Made by a program: the position numbers and the translations under genes. A stretch of 50,360 nucleotides of DNA from JBCCQH01 sp039024435. GTDB lineage: Bacteria > Bacteroidota > Bacteroidia > J057 > JADKCL01. The DNA is taken from assembly GCA_039024435.1 (NCBI GenBank), contig JBCCQH010000053.1, forward strand, positions 1 to 50,360. The letters are read 5' to 3'. Of this stretch, positions 15,779-23,103 are shown piece after piece; the first letter of the stretch is position 1; every line of letters starts with the position of its first letter. The notes beneath the pieces are model-generated. The model worked only from the letters and a program-made list of their open reading frames with translations. It made no database searches and was not told the origin of the DNA.

Positions 15779-16177
15779 ATGAAACGATTGTCTCCCCGAG
15801 AAGAAAAAGTTATGCGCATCATGTGGCGCATCGGCGAGGGGGTGGTGCGCGATGTCATCGAGCAGATGCCGCCGCCGCCGCCGCCTTACAACACGGTATC
15901 TTCCATCATTCGGATCCTCGAAGAAAAGGGTTATCTGAGCCACAAGGCTTACGGGCGGACCCATGTCTACTTTCCCATTGTCAAGGAGGAAGACTTTCGC
16001 CAAAATTCCCTTCAGCGGCTGGTCAGCCACTATTTCAGCGGCTCCCCGAGCAATCTGGTCTCGTTCATGGTTGAGCATGAAGCCCTCAGTGAAGCGGAAA
16101 TCCAGCGCATCCGCGAATTGCTCGACCGGGTCGAAGCCAATCAGCAATCCGAAACTGGAGAGGAGGAATATCCATGA
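15779..16177 (+). CDS. BlaI/MecI/CopY-family transcriptional repressor
   Basis: A 132-residue winged-helix repressor. LSPREEKVMRIMWRIGEGVVRDVIEQM is helix 1-2, and YNTVSSIIRILEEKGYLSHK is the recognition helix and wing start. AYGRTHVYFPIVKEEDFRQ follows, then a C-terminal dimerisation helix rich in E, L and R. A run of six prolines (MPPPPPPY) encoded by a CCG repeat sits just before the recognition helix. In the classical bla/mec systems such repressors are cut by a membrane M56 protease after envelope stress or beta-lactam binding. The partner here is the next gene, whose ATG overlaps this stop (ATGA). Operators are visible upstream. Confidence 0.93.
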   Translation: MKRLSPREEKVMRIMWRIGEGVVRDVIEQMPPPPPPYNTVSSIIRILEEKGYLSHKAYGRTHVYFPIVKEEDFRQNSLQRLVSHYFSGSPSNLVSFMVEHEALSEAEIQRIRELLDRVEANQQSETGEEEYP

Positions 16178-18165
16178 AAGACTGGTTGATCTACTTGCTC
16201 GAATCGGGTTTGTGTATGGCGGGCATCTACGCCATTTATGCCCTCTGGCTCCGGAAGCTCACCCATTTTGGGATCAATCGGGCCTTTTTGCTCGGGGGAC
16301 TGGGCCTGGCCATATTGCTGCCATTGGGAGAATGCGAGGTGAGTTGGCTGGCCAATGAAAGCACCCCGGCGACCCAAGCGGTGCGGCTTCCGGCCGAATT
16401 GAATCTTGATGACGTCCCCGAATTTTCTCCGGTAAGGGCCACTGTGCCGCTCCACGAAAGCAAAGTGCGAGCCGCCAGGATGAATCCGTTGGTGCGGGTC
16501 GACAACGGTTCGGTTACGTGGCCCCAGGTCCTGTTCGGCGCTTGGTTGCTCGGGGCGCTACTCCTGGGAATCCGATTCGGCGTACGTTACTGGCGGCTGT
16601 GGCGCCTGGCCCATCCGCACCCCCGGGGATCGATTGTCTTGCAAACACCCGGCGGTGGAAGTTTTTCCTTCGGCGGACGCATCTTTCTCGATGCCGACCC
16701 CCTACAACCCGGTGAGCGGGACCTGGTACTCGCGCACGAACGCGCCCACTTGTGTGCGCACCACGACCGGGACAACCTGCTCATGGAACTTGTCCGCATC
16801 ATCTGGTGGTTCCATCCATTGCTGCCATTTTGGTCCCGTTCCCTGCGCAACCTCCACGAATTCCAGGCCGATGCCGCCGTCGCCCAAGGCGCCGACCGCC
16901 TGGGTTACTCCCGTCTGATCCTGCGTCTGGCCGGTCGCACTTCCCGCCCGGCCCCGGCCCCCGCTTTTGCCGCAAGCAAAGCCGGACAGCGCATCGAAAT
17001 GCTGCACCAACCCCCTTCGTCGCCGAAATCTAAACTCAAATATTTGGCGCTGTTGCCCCTGTTGACGCTGCTGCTCTTTTCTTTCGTCATCGTCCCGGTG
17101 GACCGCCCCATTGTTGAAGATGGCGGCCCCGCCCGCCCGGAATTTGCTGGTGAACTGATTCCGGTTGAGCGCCCCCAGGTACAAGCTCGGCTCGAAAGCC
17201 AAATCCAACAACTCAAAGCCCGGCCCCAACAAGTCGAAAAAGCGATTGCCCGCTCCCGGGATTGGCAGAGCCGAATCGTGCCCCTGCTTGAGGAAGAAGG
17301 CATTCCCTCCGATTTCTTTTTCCTGGCGGTCGCGGAAAGCCTCCTCAACAACGACGCCGAATCCTCGATGGGAGCCACCGGCATGTGGCAGTTCATGCCC
17401 CAAACCGCACGTTCCTGCGGGCTGACTGTGAACGCGCAAGTCGATCAGCGCAAAGATTGGGCCCAAGCCACCCGTGCCGCCGGCCGTTTTCTGCGCGATC
17501 TCCACCGCGAGACCGGAAGCTGGGTGGCGACCGCGGTGGCCTACAACAAAGGACTGCCGGGGTACCGCCGCCTGCTGCAAACCCACGGTGCGGAAAGCTA
17601 CTTTGATCTGCCGATCAAAAACGAGTCCTACCTCTACCGCATCCTGGCTTTCAAGCAGTTGGTCCAGCCCGAGTTGGGCGCGCGCCCGGCAGCGCAAGGC
17701 ACCGCTTACACCAATCCACCCCGGATCCGCCCCCTGCGGGACCATTCCGGCGTAGAAATTTCGTCCCGGTTTGGCCGCCGGAAAGATCCCGCGACAGGAA
17801 AAATGAAAATGCACCTCGGAATCGACCTCCGAGCGCCCCAGGGCATGCCGGTGATGGCACCAGCGGACGGCGAGGTGATCGAAGCCGGCGAGCACCGGCT
17901 TTGGGGTAAATACATCGTCTTGCGGCACGACGCCCGCTACACGACCCGCTATTGTCACCTCGACGATGTCATCGTCACCCCCGGCAAATTCGTCAAGCAA
18001 AAACAGGTCATCGGTAAGGTGGGCAGTACCGGGCGCTCGACCGGTCCGCACCTCCACTACGAGGTCTACCAGGATGGCACCGCGGTGGATCCGGCCCAGT
18101 ACTGGATCGGTCCGGAAGGCCAGCTTTTTTACCGACTTCCTGATTTCGAGGCGGACGACTGCTAA
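16174..18165 (+). CDS. M56 metalloprotease - lytic transglycosylase - M23 peptidase fusion
   Basis: A 663-residue membrane protein with three enzyme modules. Residues 1-310 are a BlaR1/MecR1-like M56 unit with helices near 5-26, 36-52, 118-138 and 289-307. The cytosolic loop between helices 3 and 4 holds the zinc site HERAH (188-192) and HEFQAD (228-233). After helix 4 a linker leads to an SLT lytic transglycosylase domain (about 365-490), with catalytic E388 in AVAES, the motif SSMGATGMWQFMPQTA and AYNKGLPGY. Last comes an M23/LytM domain (about 525-640) with zinc ligands H547, D551 and H628 (MHLGID, PHLHYEV) and H595 (YCHLD). All catalytic residues appear intact. The periplasmic enzymes occupy the place of BlaR1's penicillin-binding sensor. 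Probable role (inference): sensing or remodelling peptidoglycan and relieving the upstream repressor. Confidence 0.92.
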   Translation: MKDWLIYLLESGLCMAGIYAIYALWLRKLTHFGINRAFLLGGLGLAILLPLGECEVSWLANESTPATQAVRLPAELNLDDVPEFSPVRATVPLHESKVRAARMNPLVRVDNGSVTWPQVLFGAWLLGALLLGIRFGVRYWRLWRLAHPHPRGSIVLQTPGGGSFSFGGRIFLDADPLQPGERDLVLAHERAHLCAHHDRDNLLMELVRIIWWFHPLLPFWSRSLRNLHEFQADAAVAQGADRLGYSRLILRLAGRTSRPAPAPAFAASKAGQRIEMLHQPPSSPKSKLKYLALLPLLTLLLFSFVIVPVDRPIVEDGGPARPEFAGELIPVERPQVQARLESQIQQLKARPQQVEKAIARSRDWQSRIVPLLEEEGIPSDFFFLAVAESLLNNDAESSMGATGMWQFMPQTARSCGLTVNAQVDQRKDWAQATRAAGRFLRDLHRETGSWVATAVAYNKGLPGYRRLLQTHGAESYFDLPIKNESYLYRILAFKQLVQPELGARPAAQGTAYTNPPRIRPLRDHSGVEISSRFGRRKDPATGKMKMHLGIDLRAPQGMPVMAPADGEVIEAGEHRLWGKYIVLRHDARYTTRYCHLDDVIVTPGKFVKQKQVIGKVGSTGRSTGPHLHYEVYQDGTAVDPAQYWIGPEGQLFYRLPDFEADDC

Positions 18166-18267
18166 TTGGAGTTGGGGCCGGGCGTTTTCCACAATTCGGG
18201 TCCACCGGGCAGCCCCGACACGCGTATTTCCGGCAAATGCTTTAACTTGCGGGCCGTGAGCGGAAGC

Positions 18268-19509
18268 ATGCATACCGATACCTGTATCATTGGCGCTGGA
18301 CCGGGTGGAGCCACGGCGGCGATCACCCTGGCCCGGATGGGAAAACCGAGTGTCCTGGTCGACAAGGCCATCTTTCCCCGGGATAAAATCTGCGGCGATG
18401 CCCTTTCCGGCAAGGTCGTCGAAGTGTTTCGCAAGTTGGATCCCAGCCTGGTGGACCGGATCGCGGCCGAACCGAGCCACCTCGGTTCCTGGGGCGTGAC
18501 TTTTGTGGCCCCCAATACCAAAGCGTTGCGGGTGCCGTTCCGGCAGCACTTTGACAAAGACCAAGAGCAGGCCCCCGGCTTCATCGCCAAGCGCCTGGAT
18601 TTTGACAATTTCCTCGTCGAAGAATGCCGCCGCTATCCCGAAATTGATCTGCGGGAAGGGGTGGCTTTGACTGAGTTTCGGCGGGAAGGGGACCGCTGGG
18701 TGCTTTCCGATAAAGCCGGGAACACGGTCATTTCCGCGCGCATGGTCATCGTTGCCGATGGGGCTCACAGCCGCTTCGCCAAGGTCGTCCACGGACAGCA
18801 AGTGGAGCCCAAGCATTACTGTGCTGGGTTGCGGGCCTACTATAAAGGAGTTCAGGGGATGGACGCCGACAATTTTATTGAACTGCACTTCCTGAAAGAT
18901 TTTCTGCCCGGCTACTTTTGGATTTTTCCCCTGCCAAATGGCATGGCCAATGTCGGCGTGGGAATGCGCACCGACAAGGTGAGCCAACGGAAGGTGAACC
19001 TCAAGGCGCGGATGTTTGAGATCATCGAAAAATATCCGGAGCTGAAGGATCGCTTTGCCGGGGCGGAATTGCAGGGCAAGGTGCAGGGATTTGGTTTGCC
19101 GCTCGGGTCGCGGAAGCGGCGCATTTCCGGGGAGGGCTACCTGCTGATCGGCGATGCCGGTTCGCTGATCGATCCATTTACCGGTGAGGGGATCGGCAAC
19201 GCGCTTTACAGCGGGTATTTTGCCGCGCACCAGGTGCAGCGGAGCCAGGCAAGCGGAGATTTCTCGGCGGCGGCGCTGCGGGTCTACGACCAGGAAGTCT
19301 ACGCGCGCCTGTGGAGCGAGTTGAAACTGTCCCACCGGATGCAAAGACTGGTCAATTATCCCTGGCTTTTCAACTTTGTGGTCAACAAAGCGCGGCGCAA
19401 CAAGGTTCTCAGTGAGACGATCTCCTGCATGTTTGAAGACCTTGACCTGCGGGAGCGACTGCGCAATCCGATGTTTTACTTCAAATTGTTGTTTGCAAAT
19501 GGGCGTTAA
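18268..19509 (+). CDS. Geranylgeranyl-reductase-family FAD-dependent oxidoreductase
   Basis: A 413-residue flavoprotein. The start is placed at ATG 18268 (MHTDTCIIGAGPGGATAA), which puts the FAD-binding GxGxxG fold at the N-terminus as usual. An upstream in-frame extension of 34 residues lacks family similarity. Other landmarks are DKICGDALSGK, the aromatic-hydroxylase-type GAHSRFAK, and the second FAD motif YLLIGDAGSLIDPFTGEGIG. Family members reduce isoprenoid double bonds or hydroxylate lipids, and the substrate here is unknown. The gene begins about 100 bases after the cell-wall fusion gene on the same strand, and its last 11 bases overlap the DUF1684 gene. Confidence 0.88.
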   Translation: MHTDTCIIGAGPGGATAAITLARMGKPSVLVDKAIFPRDKICGDALSGKVVEVFRKLDPSLVDRIAAEPSHLGSWGVTFVAPNTKALRVPFRQHFDKDQEQAPGFIAKRLDFDNFLVEECRRYPEIDLREGVALTEFRREGDRWVLSDKAGNTVISARMVIVADGAHSRFAKVVHGQQVEPKHYCAGLRAYYKGVQGMDADNFIELHFLKDFLPGYFWIFPLPNGMANVGVGMRTDKVSQRKVNLKARMFEIIEKYPELKDRFAGAELQGKVQGFGLPLGSRKRRISGEGYLLIGDAGSLIDPFTGEGIGNALYSGYFAAHQVQRSQASGDFSAAALRVYDQEVYARLWSELKLSHRMQRLVNYPWLFNFVVNKARRNKVLSETISCMFEDLDLRERLRNPMFYFKLLFANGR

Positions 19510-20122
19510 CAACCGGAAGAACAGCACCATGATCATTGGCGGTGTAGCGGTGATATTTGCCGTTATTGTCTCCTTCCAGTGGTTTTTGCAGGACGATGCC
19601 TACCTCATCGAAATGAAGGAATCCCGGCAAAAGCGCGACGAAATGTTCCGCAATCCCGCTGATTCACCTTTGCCGGATAGCCTACGCGGGGATTTCCCGG
19701 GGTTGACCTATTTCGAAGTTGATAAAAAGTTTCGGGTCGATGCCCGTTGGGAACCCAATCCCCAATTTCAGCGTTACACCATGCCGCGTACCAGCGGCGA
19801 GCCGGAAGTGTACGTGATTGCCGGTTGGGCCCGCTTCAAAATCGACGGAGTGGAATACAAATTGACCTGTTTCAATCCGAATGACAAGGACAGCAAAACC
19901 CTTTTCATCCCGTTCCGCGACGCGACGAGCGGCAAGGGAACCTACGGAGGCGGCCGATACATCGACACCCGCACGGCGAACAACCGGGTACCCCTGGACT
20001 TTAACCTTGCCTACAATCCCTATTGTGTCTACAACTACGACTACGCCTGCCCCATTCCTCCCGAAGAAAACACCCTTGCCGTGGCCATCGAAGCGGGCGA
20101 AAAAGAATTTTCGTGGGAATAA
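19499..20122 (+). CDS. DUF1684 protein, membrane-anchored
   Basis: A 207-residue protein. The start at ATG 19499 overlaps the upstream gene end by 11 bases, which argues for coupled translation. An N-terminal hydrophobic anchor (MIIGGVAVIFAVIVSFQWFL) is followed by the DUF1684 fold. Its conserved strings are LFIPFRDATSGKGTYGGGRY, RVPLDFNLAYNPYCVYNYDY and CPIPPEENTLAVAIEAGEK. The biochemical role of the family is not known to me. Pairing with the flavoprotein gene suggests a joint task. The stop is followed within 20 bases by the truncated end of an IS3 element. Confidence 0.88.
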   Translation: MGVNNRKNSTMIIGGVAVIFAVIVSFQWFLQDDAYLIEMKESRQKRDEMFRNPADSPLPDSLRGDFPGLTYFEVDKKFRVDARWEPNPQFQRYTMPRTSGEPEVYVIAGWARFKIDGVEYKLTCFNPNDKDSKTLFIPFRDATSGKGTYGGGRYIDTRTANNRVPLDFNLAYNPYCVYNYDYACPIPPEENTLAVAIEAGEKEFSWE

Positions 20123-20886
20123 GGAGAGATTACTGATTTCTGATGCATTTTGAAGCGGTTGTACCAGAATTCGATATACTCGAAGATGCTGTTTTTGGCT
20201 TGGTTTCTATCTTCGAATTTCCTTCCGTAGATGTTTTCCACCTTGAGGGTCTTGAAGAAGGATTCAGCCACCGCGTTGTCCCAGCAATCCCCCTTGCGGC
20301 TCATGCTTTGTTTCAATTCAGGGTTCTGGGCGAGCATTTTTCGGAATTCCTCGCCAGAGTATTGAATTCCGCGATCAGAATGGAAAATGGTTCCCAACCG
20401 TGGCGCCCGGTTTTTAAGAGCCATTTTCAGGGCAGGATAGACCGTTTGCGAGGCTTTCATGCCCGAGCTCATTAACCAGCCGATCACGCGGCGATTTCCC
20501 AGGTCAATGACCACGGTCAAGTACAGCCAGCCTTTTGCCGTAGCGATGGAGGTGATGTCGCTCACCCAGGCCCGCGACAATTGCCCGGTGCTGAAATCGT
20601 GGGCAAGCAGGGTGGGGCTGAATTCAAAGTCGTGATCGCTGTGGGTGGTCACCACAAACTTGCCGGCCACCCTGCTGCGTATCTGGGCATGGCGCATTAG
20701 CCGTGCCACTCTGGGACGTGAGCATTGAAAACCCCGGGCCTTCCGTTCAATGGTGATCCGTGGGCTGCCGTAGCTCTGATTGCTATGGTTGTGGATCTCC
20801 ACGATCTGTTCTACGAGCTTTGGGTTTTCGACTGATCGTTTAGTTCTACTTTGTCCGGTAAAAGAACACCAATCCGTCTTCGCCAA
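20041..20886 (-). pseudogene. IS3-family transposase OrfB, truncated at its 3' end
   Basis: The protein keeps the IS3 integrase core with an apparently intact DDE triad: D110 (WVSDITSI), D171 (FHSDRGIQY) and E208 (NAVAESFFKTLK). The HTH-like start SYGSPRI is also recognisable. Similarity stops at about residue 248 (YNRFKMH), where the usual end with LGYxSP is missing. From about 20142 down to 20041 the frame runs antisense into the end of the DUF1684 gene, so about 33 residues are not transposase. No OrfA lies upstream and no terminal inverted repeats are evident. It is therefore a remnant, probably inactive. Confidence 0.85.
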
Positions 20887-21109
20887 CGCGCTAGGGCGCA
20901 GTGAGGAGATCGCGATGACAATTGGGGAGGCTTGTCATGGCGACGACCAGCGGGAGGAGGCATCTTTTACAGCCGGCAAATTCACTCCGGGAAAGATCAC
21001 TGCGTATTTCTCGCGATCTGCTCCTTGCTCCTTCGTCGGGCGTCGCGACAACAAATGGGTAAGGGGCGGACCTGATTCTCGATCTGCACCAAAGCTGCGC
21101 TAGCTCCGC
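20887..21109. other. Non-coding stretch between two transposase remnants
   Basis: No gene is supported here. Frames on both strands are short and show no recognisable domain. In particular, no IS3 OrfA is present. The stretch may be decayed mobile-element sequence or an interspersed intergenic repeat. Confidence 0.5.
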
Positions 21110-21385
21110 TTATTCATTGTCGATCTCCAGTGCCCCATTGAGCAAGTAGCGGCCCAGTTCCGCCCAACGGTCGATGGCAGGATTGAGCTTGTGGTTGGGA
21201 GTGAATTCCTTCCCGGTGTCGAGTAGCCATTGTTTGAACCCCTCCCGCTCCGGAGCGTGGGGATACAGAAAAAATTGGAGGAGTCGACCAGCATAAATTC
21301 GAAGCAGGTCGACCAACGAAAGAGGAATAGCCTGGGCGATTCGTTTCCGCAAACCCCTCAACTCACCCCAAACCTCACCCAACAA
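21110..21385 (-). pseudogene. IS66-family transposase fragment
   Basis: A 91-residue frame whose last ~45 residues (LNPAIDRWAELGRYL, then LNGALEIDNE) match the region of IS66 transposases that ends in W..L.R(Y/F)L..G.L.IDNN. A full IS66 transposase is about 500 residues, so only a fragment remains. The TAA stop falls right after DNE, where the family continues with N-x-A-E; the next bases read AEL in frame. A nonsense change may therefore have been followed by truncation. The first ~25 residues are probably flanking sequence read by chance. Confidence 0.65.
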
Positions 21386-21421
21386 AATCGCGCGAAGCGA
21401 CCATCAGAAATCAGAAATCAA

Positions 21422-22414
21422 TCAATCCATTGCCGGGGAATCGCTCAATTTTTCCTTGAGAACCTGGACCGTGACATCCTGCTTGTCGAGTTTCAGGCGG
21501 CGGTATTCGCGCGGAGGAAGATCTTGGTAGAAAAAGTCAATGGGATCAATTTTCACGTCGTTGAGGCTTACTTCGTAGTGGAGGTGTGGCCCCGTGCTGA
21601 GGCCCGTATTGCCACTGTAGCCGATCAGTTCACCCCGCTTTACCCGCTGTCCTATCTGCACCACGGCCCGCGAAAGGTGCGCAAATTTTGTTTTGTAACC
21701 ATTCTGGTGATCAAGATTGACATTGATGCCGTAGCCATTGGCGATGTCGCCGGTGGAAATTACGAGGGCGTCGCCGGGCGCATAAATCGGGGTGCCGATT
21801 CCACACGCAAAATCAACCCCCTCATGCAATTTGTGTCGACCCGTCACCGGGTGGCGCCGCATACCGTACATGCTGATCAATTCGCCATTGACCGGCATGA
21901 TTGAAGGCAAATTGCGCATCGCCGTTTCCTTACTGGCCGCTTCTTCTCCGACCAGTGCGTAGGAATTGCGTAACAATTCGATTTGGTGCGCGATGCGTTC
22001 GATGCGCAATTGCGTTTTATTGGGCAGGGAGGTATCGGTCTGGTCGTAGCGCGAAGAACCCCCGCGTCCCCCATTCCAGTAGCTGGAGGGAATCTGGGCT
22101 TCCCCGACCACGGGCCGGTAAAAGCTGTTGGTGCGCTGATAATACGCTTCAAGGCGGGCTTCGTACTGATCGAGGGTGACGTTGGCTTGCTCCAGTTGGG
22201 TCAAAAGCTGGGATTGCTCTTTTTGAAACACCTGCTCCTGAATGCCGACGAGGAATTGATCGAATCCGAACCACGCCGCTGCGCCCACGACCAAAACGAA
22301 CAACAAGCTGGATCCGATTTTGCGGGCGATGCTGGCACCGGTGGGGCGCACAGGAACGTACGTACACGTTTCCTGATCGTAGTGATACTTGGGACGTCTT
22401 TTAAAAATCTTCAC
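21422..22414 (-). CDS. M23-family peptidoglycan endopeptidase, membrane-anchored
   Basis: A 330-residue protein with a cytoplasmic N-terminal tail and one membrane helix (about 33-50, IGSSLLFVLVVGAAAWFGF). A coiled-coil segment of about 55-95 (FQKEQSQLLTQLEQANVTLD) follows, and then an M23/LytM domain. Zinc ligands H197 and D201 (LHEGVDF) and H279 (GPHLHYEV), plus H246 (FAHLSR), are all present. It should cut or help control the cutting of peptide cross-links in the periplasm. It lies 3.3 kb from the M56/SLT/M23 fusion, separated by transposon remnants. The C-terminal 30 residues are charged and not part of the domain. Confidence 0.92.
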   Translation of the reverse strand: MKIFKRRPKYHYDQETCTYVPVRPTGASIARKIGSSLLFVLVVGAAAWFGFDQFLVGIQEQVFQKEQSQLLTQLEQANVTLDQYEARLEAYYQRTNSFYRPVVGEAQIPSSYWNGGRGGSSRYDQTDTSLPNKTQLRIERIAHQIELLRNSYALVGEEAASKETAMRNLPSIMPVNGELISMYGMRRHPVTGRHKLHEGVDFACGIGTPIYAPGDALVISTGDIANGYGINVNLDHQNGYKTKFAHLSRAVVQIGQRVKRGELIGYSGNTGLSTGPHLHYEVSLNDVKIDPIDFFYQDLPPREYRRLKLDKQDVTVQVLKEKLSDSPAMD

Positions 22415-22450
22415 GAGCGATGGAGCGATTCAAGACAACTAAACGACATG

Positions 22451-22458
22451 CAAAACTA
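22451..22458 (-). promoter_or_regulatory. Possible -7 box for the M23 gene
   Basis: The minus strand reads TAGTTTTG (a TAnnTTTG match) 37 bases before the ATG at 22414. No convincing -33 element is seen at the usual distance, so the call is tentative. Confidence 0.35.
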
Positions 22459-22578
22459 ACATCTGTAAGGGGCTAATGTTCGATAATTTTTCAACAAAAT
22501 ATGCACATTTTTTACCCGGCAAAACCATGTATTTGAGGACGTTAGCCCTATCTTCGTCGAGAACTAAGCAAAATTCGA

Positions 22579-23070
22579 GTGAGTCAACGGATATTTTTAG
22601 GATTGGGTGGCAACTTGGGTGATCGGGCGGTTGCCATCGCGGCTGCCCGGCGCGCCCTTGCCGAACAGGGCTGGCAAGAAGTGGCCGTTTCCCGCATCTA
22701 CGAAACGCCTCCCTGGGGCAAAACCGACCAGCCCGCTTTTTACAACGCGGTGGTGGAGGGGCGCTGGGGCGGTTCGGCACTGGAGTTGTTGCGCCTGGCT
22801 TTGCGTGTGGAAGACCAGTTGGGGCGTGAGCGGCTGGAGAAATGGGGACCCCGCCGCATTGACATCGACATTTTGAGCTTTGGGGAACAAGTGATGCACA
22901 CCCAGCGACTCACTTTGCCCCATCCCTATTTGCGGGAGCGGGCCTTTGTGTTGGTTCCTTGGGCCGAAATTGCGGCCGAATTTGTGGTGGCGCCGGGCGC
23001 GCAAACCGTGGAGGATATGTTGAACGCCCTACCGGCCCCAGAGCGGGAAAGCGTTACCGTCGTGGGGTAA
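22579..23070 (+). CDS. folK: 2-amino-4-hydroxy-6-hydroxymethyldihydropteridine pyrophosphokinase
   Basis: A 163-residue HPPK enzyme, which transfers pyrophosphate from ATP to the pterin in folate synthesis in the cytosol. The start is GTG 22579, giving MSQRIFLGLGGNLGDR with the family's N-terminal motif at the expected distance. Other landmarks are ETPPWGKTDQPAFYN, the HPPK signature WGPRRIDIDIL with its two metal-binding aspartates, and LPHPYLRERAFVLVPWAEI. Length is normal. It is divergent from the M23 gene and converges with the GDSL-like lipoprotein gene, 33 bases away. Confidence 0.95.
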   Translation: MSQRIFLGLGGNLGDRAVAIAAARRALAEQGWQEVAVSRIYETPPWGKTDQPAFYNAVVEGRWGGSALELLRLALRVEDQLGRERLEKWGPRRIDIDILSFGEQVMHTQRLTLPHPYLRERAFVLVPWAEIAAEFVVAPGAQTVEDMLNALPAPERESVTVVG

Positions 23071-23103
23071 TCGTGCGGTCTTTCATTGGCCGGAAAACTG
23101 CAA

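Noticed and set aside
15779..18165. A beta-lactam resistance operon
   Set aside because: The repressor and M56 domain suggest it, but there is no beta-lactamase or PBP gene nearby, and the sensor module of BlaR1/MecR1 is replaced by SLT and M23 domains.
16702..19536. A 944-codon open frame on the minus strand across the fusion and reductase genes
   Set aside because: It is antisense to two well-supported genes whose domains and active sites read cleanly on the plus strand. GC-rich codon usage leaves the complementary frame without stops, and the translated product shows no domain.
20041..21109. A complete IS3 element with programmed frameshifting between OrfA and OrfB
   Set aside because: No OrfA is found upstream of OrfB, a stop lies in the OrfB frame shortly upstream, and the OrfB end is missing.
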